Below are positions 36,233-47,692 of a DNA stretch of 64,000 nt, in pieces; within the stretch, counting starts at the first letter, position 1, and each line of letters begins with the position of its first letter. The stretch covers positions 36,835,929 through 36,899,928 of the forward strand of contig CM017572.1 of assembly GCA_007844125.1 (NCBI GenBank), in the 5' to 3' direction. The stretch is from Sinonovacula constricta. Taxonomy: Eukaryota; Mollusca; Bivalvia; Cardiida; Solecurtidae. The notes under the pieces are model-generated. The model was not told the DNA's origin, did not search any database, and saw nothing but the letters and a program-made list of their open reading frames with translations. The position numbers and the translations under genes were made by a program.

Positions 36233-36433
36233 AGAGATGTGCGCTCAGGAACGAGCCAAACACTGTGTATAACAGAAGCCAAAAGTACCTCGAAAGTGGG
36301 GAGAACGAAACAGTTAGCTGCAGGATGGGTTACGAACTGTTTTATGAAAATACAAGGACGTATTTGGACATAGACCAGAGAGACATTTCCTGCACCAAAG
36401 GAAAGCTATCAGCAGCAATTACTTGCATTATGA
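36233..36433 (+). CDS. Module D2: single-exon CCP
   Basis: R-C-A-L-R-N-E-P-N-T-V-Y, V-S-C-R-M-G-Y-E-L-F, I-S-C-T-K-G-K-L and I-T-C-I-M. Phase 1-1, 201 bp, donor gtacgt. Paralogue of D1. Confidence 0.85.
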
Positions 36434-37836
36434 GTACGTGTTTACTTGTTTGAAGCGGTTGCTTATATTACTATATTTTATTCTTTCCTCTTACGATACT
36501 GATAGTAGCATATGCAGGGTAAAACTAATAGTGCTATAGTTGTATGTCTTAGGTTGTACATATACACAACCAGTTCCTTTTGTGCATATACACAGCCAGT
36601 TCCTTTAATGATTTGCTCTTGTATTTCCGTTAAAGTAAAACACGCGCATTAATTAATTAGATGTTAAGGTAGATACTCTGCAGTATTTTATGCTGACAAA
36701 TAACGAATTTATTTACATGTGTTAAAATAGTCTGACCATTAACCCGCCATTATGAATATGAAAGGTTCCTAGCTCCACATCTTCATTTCAAACGAAGACA
36801 GGGTCAGAGTTAAATAACTGATATAAGTCAAGCTACTTGCATTATTTAAGAAAAGACAAATGAGCTATGAGCTAATTTGTACGTAGTATAAGTATACATC
36901 AAATGGAACATAATACAGGTGCGCCTGTGTAGAGAACTAGTAAATGTTTACATTTGTTGTGGCTACATTTATGTAATCATGTTTAATGTTTATGTATGGC
37001 GCATACATAAAGAAATGTTATACATGTTTACTCATTAACGCAACCAAGATGTAATGCACTTTGGTCACAAATAATATTTGATTTTTATATATAGGCAATT
37101 GTATACATGAAAATATTTCGTTAAATGACTTATCACAAATTTGTTCTTACTTTTCACTTGGCTTGCATGTGAAATACTTTATCCTGTGCCTTTTCAGAGT
37201 TTGGTATGTGTTGCAATGCTCATAGGACCTTGTCATATATTCTTTTTAATCTTCAATTTAAGATTTCTTGTATGTATATATAGTCAAGTAAACTTGGTGG
37301 TATCAAGCTATGCATAAACGTGCTCATACAATAATGACACTTATTCTGCTCCGACTAATGGATGGATGATAACTAGAAACCTATCTTGATTGGCATATTG
37401 GGACAGTTAAGTGCGATAATGATGGTAAGTGGGTGGGGAGCAAGGAGTTAACTGTCACACATTCAGTACCGTCGGTTTTATTACAAAATACTGCCATACT
37501 TTCTTTTTCGGCGGTGGCATGTTGCAGACGATATGCTGACGTCATTGAAATGACTCACTGATAACTGAAGCGCACAGAATGTTAATCCGCATTCGGAACA
37601 TTCGGTTTATATAGCATCTGGGGAGACAGCGATAATGTGATTGCTAGTTATCTTAACTTCTGGTTAATTGTAAACAAAACAGCCAGAATATTTCACTATT
37701 TCTGGGACATATGATTGGGAAATTGACTTTCTGCCCATATTTGATCGATACTGAAACGACCGATACAGGTTCAAAATATAATATTTGTGGTAATTTTCAA
37801 GGGATCTTTTCTAATCTACCTATTCTTTACTTGTAG
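36434..37836 (+). other. Intron with one dispersed repeat
   Basis: It holds dispersed-repeat copy c (37133-37238, minus). A short duplicated phrase CACAACCAGTTCC/CACAGCCAGTTCC lies near 36565-36600. No exon is seen. Confidence 0.5.
37133..37238 (-). repeat. Dispersed repeat, copy c
   Basis: The minus strand matches copies a and b: the run TGACAAGGTCCTATGAGCAT and then AAACTCTGAAAAGGCACAG. Confidence 0.7.
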
Positions 37837-38040
37837 AGAGATGTGTGCCGGCGAAGGACAACAACACAATATATAATCTCGATGAGACCTTTGTTGTGGT
37901 TGGCGGCACTTTTATAAATGTTAGTTGCAAGCCGGGGTTCGAGCTTTATGACCATAAAATGGACAAGTTTTTGAACAAAAATGTGACAGCCATTTCATGC
38001 ACCTTAGGACACTTTACGCCAAATATAACGTGTGGGCCTG
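37837..38040 (+). CDS. Module D3: single-exon CCP
   Basis: R-C-V-P-A-K-D-N-N-T-I-Y, V-S-C-K-P-G-F-E-L-Y, I-S-C-T-L-G-H-F and N-I-T-C-G-P. Four cysteines, phase 1-1, 204 bp. N-I-T beside C4 is a sequon. Confidence 0.85.
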
Positions 38041-38227
38041 GTAGGTATTCTGTCATATTACAATTTATTTTATCTCCAGGTCTTACGTATGCATGTTGTA
38101 TGTATAAGAGTACAGATGACGTCGAGTAAATGCTGAACAATTCTTATCCTATATATTTCTGGTTTGGTCCCTTTTGCCGACTGACTGTTCCAAGGCGGTA
38201 ACTGTAAGGTTTGCTTGTTTGTATAAT

Positions 38228-38335
38228 GACACACAGATTTGTTCTTACTTCTACCATTTGGCTTGCAATTGTACACCTATGTCCTGTACTTTTTCAAATA
38301 TTGGGATATGTTACAATGCTCGTAGGACTTTGTCA
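38228..38335 (-). repeat. Dispersed repeat, copy d
   Basis: The minus strand reads TGACAAAGTCCTACGAGCAT. This is the most diverged of the four copies. Confidence 0.65.
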
Positions 38336-38893
38336 TATTTCCTTCCTCACATTATTATTTTTTTCTTACTTTTTCTTACTTTTTACATAATATTCAATTA
38401 AATATATAGTGGTTTTACTTTGTAAAATATTTTAGTGCACTTGATTTAATGTTGATTTTGTGTGTTTTGTTTACATTTTTTATATTTTCCATTTATATAT
38501 TATATTTTAACGGGGTGAATTTGTATTATATTTTTCTTATATCTAACCCTCTTATCAATGATTCTGTGTTTGTTTGTAATATTTCGCCAATGATGTGAGT
38601 CTAGATCAGAGCGCTTGGTAATAAACTGTTCTCTCAAGGTCTGTACTTCCTTAAAATTAGAACCTTAGGTAAAGGACGGGTAAATAACCCAGGTTCATGT
38701 TCATATCTCCGGATCCCATACATTTTACTCCGGAGATTGTGTGTGTGCGGGACATAGAGCATAAGGTCCTTGTTGTTCTTCCCAATGATTCCGACAACTG
38801 ATTTAACGTCATATAATAAATTACATTAGTTCTATTCGCAAAATGTTAAGCATTTTATTCGAGTTTAAAAATGAATTGTTTTTATCATTGTAG

Positions 38894-38997
38894 AACGATG
38901 TAAGGTTCCTTCAGAGAAAACAATGCACCTGTGGAGAGTAAATAATGGTAACGATATAAACTTAACTGCAAACCACAACGTAAGATCGGGAAAAGAG
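38894..38997 (+). CDS. Module E1: CCP N-terminal half
   Basis: R-C-K-V-P-S-E-K-T-M-H-L-W-R-V and V-R-S-G-K-E, ending in phase 0 at GAG|gtgagc. It resembles E2 (R-C-E-V-P-S-S...V-W-R-V). N-L-T is a sequon. Confidence 0.75.
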
Positions 38998-39698
38998 GTG
39001 AGCATATTACTTCTTGCAGTACAGTATATGCTAAGTTTAAAACTCTCTCACCTTGTGACAGTGATTATTATGATGATAGAAATAGGATTCAATGGCGACA
39101 TTAAATACAAAGACATAATCTTTTAATAACGATAAATTTTAAAATCAAATAATAATTCCGCAATACTGAATACAAATGTTAATGAAGGCTATCTGTTGTT
39201 TTCCTACAGTTTTTGCATTTGAAGAGACATTATCACTTTGTTTTGGTGACAATGCCCCATCCTGGTCGCATTTAAATAATACAGAAGTCAAAGGATTTCG
39301 TGCAAGAGGTTGTCTAGGAATGTTCTGGTGTCTCTCTCTCTTAAGATTGACATAACAAAGCTGGTAGTTTATTTAAGGCTATCAATATGTAAATGCGTGC
39401 TGTTGTACTTTCAACTGACCATATCTCATAGTCATCAAATACTCAGTCAGCCCTATATATTCCCCTGTTACAGTAATTATGTTTTTTTTCATTAAATGAT
39501 CTCTTAAACAATAAACAATAGATGAGAATATCTCTGCTGACAGGCATATTAGCAGTCCCGGTCAATGGGATCCGATCTTTTTTCCTGTTTGGCATATCTT
39601 GTTGCAAATACAGAGATTTCGATTTTAATAGCTTAGTCTTTATCAGTAATCACCGTTATTCAATGTCTTTGTAATTATACGTTCTATTGTTCTGACAG

Positions 39699-39897
39699 GT
39701 AAGATTCGTAGGCATTGGCCGCCAAGAAAAATCAAATCAAACGTACACGTGTTTAAATGGAGAATGGACTCCCAAGATACCAACATGTAATACATCTCAC
39801 AGTCCTTCAACAACGTCTTTGACAACGGTTTCACAAACGGGTATTTCCAGCACTGAAACGAGCGGAACAGAAAACATCATTTCGACTAAAAAAACAG
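39699..39897 (+). CDS. Module F1: CCP C-terminal half and Ser/Thr-rich linker
   Basis: Phase-0 start after ctgacag. V-R-F-V-G-I-G, Y-T-C-L-N-G-E-W and P-T-C-N, then about 35 residues rich in Ser and Thr (S-P-S-T-T-S-L-T-T-V), ending in phase 1. Valine stands where C2 is expected. The linker looks like a mucin-type O-glycosylated spacer. Confidence 0.75.
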
Positions 39898-40235
39898 GTG
39901 ACCATTTTATATCGCTTAATGCACGCTCTAATCATACGTTAAAATGTCAGTTTATAGCAAATCTTTGCAAGTCCAAATAGGAATTTAATTGTAAGTAGAA
40001 ATGTGTAAATACTTCACTATTGAATGAACAACAAATCTCCACGTGCGTATATTGCCAGTGGTCGTCTTTATTACAATGTCGTCAATGTTATTTTTTGCTG
40101 AAGGTAAACTGCATAAAGCCGAGATAATTATTTATATATTTAAGAAGCTATGTCTTTTTATTATTTGAGAAAGATATTTTCTGATTATTTTTTTTTTTTA
40201 GATATTACCTAGAAGTAAGGGGTGACAATGTATGC

Positions 40236-43200
40236 CATCGCTACACACAAACATTTTAATGTAAAGGATGTGAAATGTGGTCGGCAATACCAACGCTGCA
40301 CTCAGACATTTTAATGTAAAGGATGCGAAGCGTAGTCGTTAATACCAACGCTACACACAAACATTTTATTGGAAAGAATGTGAAATCTGGTCGGTAGTAA
40401 CAACGCTGCACACAAACATTTAATTATAAAGGATGTGAAACGTGGTCGGTAATACCAACGCTACACACAATTTTATTGTAAGGAGGTGAAACGTGGTCGG
40501 TAATACCAACTATACACACAAACATTAAATTATAAAAGATTTGAAACGTGGTCGGTAATACCAACGATACACAGAGACATTTAATTGTAAGGATGAGAAA
40601 CGTGGTCGGTAATACCAACTATACACACAAACATTTTATTGTAAGGATGAAAAACGTGGTCGGTAATACCAACTATACACACAAACATTAAATTATAAAA
40701 GATTTGAAACGTGGTCGGTAATACCAACGATACACAGAAACATTTAATTGTAAGGATGAAAAACGTGGTCAGTAATACCAACTATACACACAAACATTAA
40801 ATTATAAAAGATTTGAAACGTGGTCGGTAATACCAACGATACACAGAAACATTTAATTGTAAGGATGAAAAACGTGGTCGGTAATACCAACGATACACAG
40901 AAACATTTAATTGTAAGGATGAAAAACGTGGTCGGTAATACCAACGATATACAGAAACATTTAATTGTAAGGATGAAAAACGTGGTCGGTAATACCAACG
41001 ATACACAGAAACATTTAATTGTAAGGATGAAAAACGTGGTCGGTAATACCAACGATACACAGAAACATTTAATTGTAAGGATGAAAAACGTGGTCGGTAA
41101 TACCAACGATACACAGAAACATTTAATTGTAAGGATGAAAAACGTGGTCGGTAATACCAACGATACACAGAAACATTTAATTGTAAGGATGAAAAACGTG
41201 GTCGGTAATACCAACTTTACACAGAAACATTTAATTGTAAGGATGAAAAACGTGGTCGGTAATACCAACGATACACTGAAACATTTAATTGTAAGGATGA
41301 AAAACGTGGTCGGTAATACCAACGATACACACATTTAATTGTAAGGATGAAAAACGTGGTCGGTAATACCAACTTTACACAGAAACATTTAATTGTAAGG
41401 ATGAAAAACGTGGTCGGTAATACCAACGATACACAGAAACATTTAATTGCAAGGATGAAAAACGTGGTCGGTAATACCAACGATACACAGAAACATTTAA
41501 TTGTAAGGATGAAAAACGTGGTCGGTAATACCAACTTTACACAGAAACATTTAATTGTAAGGATGAAAAACGTGGTCGGTAATACCAACGATACACAGAA
41601 ACATTTAATTGTAAGGATGAAAAACGTGGTCGGTAATACCAACGATACACAGAAACATTTAATTGTAAGGATGAAAAACGTGGTCGGTAATACCAACGAT
41701 ACACAGAGACATTTAATTGTAAGGATGAAAAACGTGGTCGGTAATACCAACTTTACACAGAAACATTTAATTGTAAGGATGAAAAACGTGGTCGGTTATA
41801 CCAACGATACACAGAAGCATTTAATTGTAAGGATGAAAAACGTGGTCGGTAATACCAACGATACACACATTTAATTGTAAGGATGAAAAACGTGGTCGGT
41901 AATACCAACGATACACAGAAACATTTAATTGCAAGGATGAAAAACGTGATCGGTAATACCAACTATACACAGAAACATTTAATTGTAAGGATGAAAAACG
42001 TGGTCGGTAATACCAACTATACACAGAAACATTTAATTGTAAGGATGAAAAACGTGGTCGGTAATACCAACGATACACACATTTAATTGTAAGGATGAAA
42101 AACGTGGTCGGTAATACCAACGATACACAGAGACATTTAATTGTAAGGATGAAGAACGTGGTCGGTAATACCAACTTTACACAGAAACATTTAATTGTAA
42201 GGATGAAAAACGTGGTCGGTAATACCAACGATACACAGAAACATTTAATTGCAAGGATGAAAAACGTGGTCGGTAATACCAACGATACACGCATTTAATT
42301 GTAAGGATGAAAAACGTGGTCGGTAATACCAACGATACACAGAAACATTTAATTGCAAGGATGAAAAACGTGATCGGTAATACCAACTATACACAGAAAC
42401 ATTTAATTGTAAGGATGAAAAACGTGGTCGGTAATACCAACTATACACAGAAACATTTAATTGTAAGGATGAAAAACGTGGTCGGTAATACCAACGTTAC
42501 ACACATTTAATTGTAAGGATGAAAAACGTGGTCGGTAATACCAACGATACACAGAGACATTTAATTGTAAGGATGAAAAACGTGGTCGGTAATACCAACT
42601 TTACACAGAAACATTTAATTGTAAGGATGAAAAACGTGGTCGGTAATACCAACGATACACAGAAACATTTAATTGCAAGGATGAAAAACGTGGTCGGTAA
42701 TACCAACGATACACGCATTTAATTGTAAGGATGAAAAACGTGGTCGGTAATACCAACGATACACAGAAACATTTAATTGTAAGGATGAAAAACGTGGTCG
42801 GTTATACCAACGATACACAGAAGCATTTAATTGTAAGGATGAAAAACGTGGTCGGTAATACCAACGATACACAGAAACATTTAATTGTAAGGATGAAAAA
42901 CGTGGTCGGTAATACCAACGATACACACATTTAATTGTAAGGATGAAAAACGTGGTCGGTAATACCAACGATACACAGAAACATTTAATTGCAAGGATGA
43001 AAAACGTGATCGGTAATACCAACTATACACAGAAACATTTAATTGTAAGGATGAAAAACGTGGTCGGTTATACCAACGATACACAGAAGCATTTAATTGT
43101 AAGGATGAAAAACGTGGTCGGTAATACCAACGATACACAGAAGCATTTAATTGTAAGGATGAAAAACCTGGTCGGTAATACCAACGATACACAGAAACAT

Positions 43201-44140
43201 TTAATTGTAAGGATGAAAAACGTGGTCGGTAATACCAACGATACACACATTTAATTGTAAGGATGAAAAACGTGGTCGGTAATACCAACGATACACAGAG
43301 ACATTTAATTGTAAGGATGAAAAACGTGGTCGGTAATACCAACTTTACACAGAAACATTTAATTGTAAGGATGAAAAACGTGGTCGGTAATACCAACGAT
43401 ACACAGAAACATTTAATTGCAAGGATGAAAAACGTGGTCGGTAATACCAACGATACACAGAAACATTTAATTGTAAGGATGAAAAACGTGGTCGGTAATA
43501 CCAACGATACACACATTTAATTGTAAGGATGAAAAACGTGGTCGGTAATACCAACGATACACACATTTAATTGTAAGGATGAAAAACGTGGTCGGTAATA
43601 CCAACGATACACAGAAACATTTAATTGCAAGGATGAAAAACGTGATCGGTAATACTAACGATATACAGAAACATTTAATTGTAAAGGATGAAAAACGAGG
43701 TCGGTAATACCAACTATACACAGAAACATTTAATTGTAAAGGATGAAAAACGAGGTCGGTAATACTAACGATATACAGAAACATTTAATTGTAAGGATGA
43801 AAAACGTGGTCGGTAATACCAACGATACACAGAAACATTTAATTGTAAGGATGAAAAACGTGGTCGGTAATACCAACGATACACACATTTAATTGTAAGG
43901 ATGAAAAACGTGGTCGGTAATACCAACGATACACAGAAACATTTAATTGCAAGGATGAAAAACGTGATCGGTAATACTAACGATATACAGAAACATTTAA
44001 TTGTAAGGATGAAAAACGTGGTCGGTTATACCAACGATACACACAAATATTAAATTGTAAAGGATGTGAAACGTGGTCGGTACTATTAACGCTACACTCA
44101 AACATTTTATTGTAAAGAATGTGAAATGTGGTCGGTAATG
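40236..44140. repeat. 54-bp minisatellite, about 72 copies, with 212-bp higher-order units
   Basis: The unit is AAGGATGAAAAACGTGGTCG, GTAATACCAACGATACACAG, AAACATTTAATTGT. A 50-bp variant (ACACACATTTAATTG) lacks four bases. That variant recurs near 41338, 41874, 42086, 42298, 42510, 42722, 42934, 43254 and 43520, so most steps are 212 bp (three 54-bp plus one 50-bp unit). The outer units (40236-40700, 44040-44140) are more diverged. Open frames on both strands are artefacts. Confidence 0.95.
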
Positions 44141-44494
44141 TTTCGAGTCATTAACCTTACATTTACTTTTCATTTTCATCCACTTTTGACACTCACTTTT
44201 TTATGATAAAACTGTTAAAACATATCCAGCTTTTAATACACCTTTCTTATGTTTTAGTTCATACAATAAATGCTTGTTTCTTTCGTTCCATTTAAGTGGG
44301 TATGTGTGCTTTTGAAGAAATGATCTTGTTATTACTATCTCGTTGACATGATTTCCTGCTTAAGTTCTTGACTCTGGTCAACAAACGCTACCTGATGTGT
44401 TTTCAATTCAACTATATCTTTTATTCTTGACTTTATCTAAAATGGCGTATGTATCCTCACTTTGCTTATATGTAACATAGGGAGAAAAATGTGC

Positions 44495-44566
44495 AGCCAG
44501 TCCGGGACTCGAACCCAGGACACTTCGCTAACAGGGCGAATGCTCTACCGACTGAGCTAACCGGAC
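44495..44566 (-). tRNA. tRNA-like sequence in LTR copy 1
   Basis: The minus strand folds as a 72-nt cloverleaf: acceptor GTCCGGT/ACTGGCT (one mismatch), D arm GCTC-GAGC, anticodon stem TTCGC/GCGAA with loop CCTGTTA, T arm CTGGG-TTCGAGT-CCCGG. Box A TAGCTCAGTCGG and box B GGTTCGAGTCC are perfect. Position 33 is C instead of the near-universal U, so decoding (nominally UGU) is doubtful. Promoter function is more likely. Confidence 0.6.
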
Positions 44567-44748
44567 CGCCTACACATTCTCTCCCTATCACCCGGCTACA
44601 TACACCCCGGGCAACTTGAAATTCGTCCTCGAATTTCCACAGACTAAATACTCTACATAGAACTCACAAGCATTTCTCAAGCACTTGTACGTAACGACCG
44701 CGGGTCATTTACGTTGGGCGCCAATGTAAGATAGGGAGAAAAATTTGC

Positions 44749-44820
44749 AGCCAGTACGGGACTCGAACCCAGGACACTTCGCTAACAGGGCGAATGCTCT
44801 ACCGACTGAGCTAACCGGAC
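44749..44820 (-). tRNA. tRNA-like sequence in LTR copy 2
   Basis: Same cloverleaf as copy 1, 254 bp away, with one change near the 3' acceptor side (AGTAC for AGTCC on the plus strand). Boxes A and B are intact. Confidence 0.55.
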
Positions 44821-45003
44821 CGCTTACACATTCTCTCGCTATCACCCGGCTACATACACCCCGGGCAACTTGAAATTCGTCCTCGAATTTCCACAGATCG
44901 TATGCTCTACATACAACTCATAAGCAACTCAAACACTTGAGTACCGTAACGACCGTGAGTCATTTACGTTGGGCGCCAATGTAACATAGGGAGAAAAATG
45001 TGC

Positions 45004-45075
45004 AGCCAGTCCGGGAATCGAACCGAGGACACTTCGCTAACAGGTCGAATGCTCTACCGACTGAGCTAACCGGAC
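45004..45075 (-). tRNA. tRNA-like sequence in LTR copy 3
   Basis: Same fold. The anticodon stem has one mismatch (plus-strand GCTAACAGGTCGAA instead of GCTAACAGGGCGAA), and the T loop/stem has GGGAATCGAACCGAGG. It is the most decayed copy. Confidence 0.5.
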
Positions 45076-45675
45076 TGCTCACACATTCTCTCCCTATCAC
45101 CCGGCTACATATACACAATGTGCATTATGTCTGAAGCAACTCCATACACATTACATATTTAATAAAATATTATCGGGATCTACAACTATTAGCTTCTAAC
45201 AAGGCCAACAGGGAATCCTTCGTTATGCTTCGTTATACTGTATTGCTTGCAACTGACGCTTTTACAGTCAAGAATTTGCATCGCTTTTAAATTACACAAT
45301 GACCGAACAGGACGTGGAGACTAATGAAAAAATGACTTAAATGGTTCCTGGAGGCACTTTTATGTAACGCGAGGAAAGATCACATGGCTACCACATCAGA
45401 TTGTTCTAGCTAAAGCAGTCAAAATTGTCATATCAGTACATATATGTTTGCTTGGTCAATATTGACGGTTCTAAATGTGTTTTGTTTTTCCCTCGGGAAA
45501 AAAGCCTTAAGTACAACATTCGTTTGCAGTTGGGCTGCTTCTGATTGTTTTAGCGTCTTTAGATACATTTTTCTTTGGAACTGTTCGGTTGTCAGTTTAT
45601 TATTTTTCTTTGTCGTATGACTTTTATGTACAGCATTGTAGGTTGTATGTTCGAATTTGAATTTTTTTGTTTTAG

Positions 45676-45779
45676 ACAGATGCGAGGTACCTTCTTCGGC
45701 AGATATGAACGTGTGGCGTGTCGATGGTAATAGTAACAGGAATATAACGCATTTCAAAAACATAAAATCAGGAAGAAGG
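45676..45779 (+). CDS. Module E2: CCP N-terminal half
   Basis: After ttgttttag: D-R-C-E-V-P-S-S-A-D-M-N-V-W-R-V and I-K-S-G-R-R, ending in phase 0 before gttagt. Paralogue of E1. N-I-T is a sequon. Confidence 0.7.
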
Positions 45780-45959
45780 GTTAGTATGTTACTAGCTGTA
45801 CAGAACATGTTAATCACTCAATGGCTTCGTAAATAAACCGTACTTATTGTTTTGACTTTATCTAAAATATATTTTAACTAAGTGACATTGATAACTTCTC
45901 TCATCTAGTCCATAGTCATTTAAACTTTAGGCTCACAGTAATTCTTCAAACATGTTTGG

Positions 45960-46098
<139 letters not shown>

Positions 46099-46465
46099 TT
46101 TTAAGTCGATATGTCATGTCAGCTAAAAGCGTCATATATTGTATATTTCTTTATTTGTGATACACTATATATGTACCAGCTATCAACCAACGCAAATAAA
46201 GTAAATATCAAAATCGTTTGGTGTTATGAGCAAATAAACTATGATTTTGTTTTATAAAGATAAGGGTTATGTTGACGATACGCTGAAACTGTCATCTGTA
46301 CTGATATGTTATAATATAAACATGCAGCTGTGGACATGGACACGGTTGCTGAAGTGGAAAAAACCTTTTTTTTCATAAGTGGGCGTACTAGTGTGTTTTT
46401 TTATTTAAGTCTGTTACGACCGTGGTTTATAATTTCCTGTCATTATTAATATATTTACCTGACAG

Positions 46466-46565
46466 GTAAAAATTACGTGTAAGAACAACAATGATTCCAC
46501 GAGCATTAAAAACAGCGAAACAGATGACATTACACATACGACTAGAGTAACAGCTGTCAAAACAG
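46466..46565 (+). CDS. Module F2: shortened CCP half passing into Thr-rich linker
   Basis: Phase-0 start after cctgacag. V-K-I-T-C-K-N-N-N-D-S and then D-I-T-H-T-T-R-V-T-A, ending in phase 1 (ACA G|gtaaaa). C2 is present but the C3/C4 part found in F1 is missing, so E2+F2 can make only half a CCP before the linker. Confidence 0.65.
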
Positions 46566-47563
46566 GTAAAATATTATATATTGTAGAGGTATGCATAAGT
46601 CACCTCTTTTCAGATCATCGTTAAAGTACGTCTAATCCCATGTGAAAATACATTGTCATCATCAATTAATGTCATTATGTCCCCAGGTTCGTACATTACT
46701 ACACGTGAAATTGAAGTCTAAGCATAATTGGGACGTACTAAAAGACACTGATGTGAGACAGGCCTGAAACAATTTTGTTTTCAATTGTCCATTTTCAGAA
46801 ATGTATGACCTTGCGGAATATAAACGTACACCTGACAAACATGTTTAACGCTTCTTATCTTTCAGCACATTTTTATGAAAACCGATATTTATCATTATTT
46901 CTCCTTACATTATGACTTAAGCTGTCAACAGATATAAAGAAGATATTACGAAATTCTCAATAATACCAATTACTAGTTGTGTTAAACTTAAGAAGCCGTT
47001 TTCTTACTCTCTGAAAATAAAAGAAAGCAGTTAACGGAAAGGTGTGTTTCATTATAGTTTAATATTAATATAAAATTTTGTTCTACGTCCTGTATTATTG
47101 GAAAATCTTATTATCAATATCATAAATTTACGCATATTTGCGACTGTTATTATCCTGAAAGGATACTTACAAATTTATCTAGTGACCATGTGTGTTCTAG
47201 CGACAATTAAGAAACAACACATTACCCGTACCTTTCTAGCATACCAGTATTTATGCTGTAATCAACTAGGCAGTGAGGTATGGCTCTTCATCTATAACTG
47301 ATATTAAACTATAATGAAACATTCCTATTTTTAACTGCTTTCTTTCATTTTCAGAGAGTCGGAAAAACGATGATTTAGTACAAATGTCTATAAATCGTAT
47401 AAGTAGACGATTTACATTTCGTACTTTATTTTAAATATCCATTGTCAACAGAATTCCGAAAATGTTAAACAGCGATTCATTAAATACATCAACCAAAAGC
47501 AGGTAACATGATTTTTGACGGATATAAAAACAAACACTATTTTACTTCGTACTTTAATTATAG

Positions 47564-47692
47564 ATAAGATAAACAAGTCTGAGAAAAAGCCTGATTTGGT
47601 CTCGCAGACAGAACGTCCCATACCAGTATCCGATGAAAACTCAGTTGTCTCGACTACGCAGGAACATACAGATAATGAACTTGGTTCGAAAG
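47564..47692 (+). CDS. Linker exon G1
   Basis: A phase 1-1 exon of 129 bp, rich in S, T, E and P: K-S-E-K-K-P-D-L-V-S-Q-T-E-R and N-S-V-V-S-T-T-Q. No cysteine. Likely a disordered spacer between CCP domains. Acceptor taattatag, donor AAA G|gtcagt. Confidence 0.55.

Larger units (their letters stand above)
44471..45109 (-). mobile_element. Tandem TRIM-like LTR element with tRNA-like LTRs
   Basis: Three 130-bp direct repeats (44471-44600, 44725-44854, 44980-45109) are separated by internal parts of 124 and 125 bp. On the minus strand each repeat starts TGTAGCCGGGTGATAGGGAG (copy 2 has one change) and ends near CTCCCTATGTTACA, that is TG...CA. The internal part starts TTGGCGCCCAACG directly after the repeat, like a primer-binding site next to an LTR. 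It ends GCCCGGGGTGTA, after AATTCGAGGACGAATTTC, which recalls gypsy-type 3' ends. TATA flanks both outer ends as a possible 4-bp target duplication. No coding capacity. A tandem tRNA-SINE is the main alternative. Confidence 0.6.

Noticed and set aside
40236..44140. CRISPR-like regular repeats
   Set aside because: There are no unique spacers. Units abut directly and the context is a eukaryotic intron.
40424..44179. Many repeat frames of 60-211 codons
   Set aside because: Artefact of the 54-bp minisatellite. Frames break exactly at the 50-bp variant units.
44495..45075. Ordinary cluster of three functional tRNA genes
   Set aside because: Each lies at the same place in a 130-bp TG...CA repeat, has C at position 33 and shows decay in one copy. 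The repeat boundaries extend well beyond the tRNA, which fits a mobile element better.
45428..45817. 129-codon minus-strand frame
   Set aside because: It lies antisense over exon E2 and its intron and has no recognisable domain; likely a shadow.
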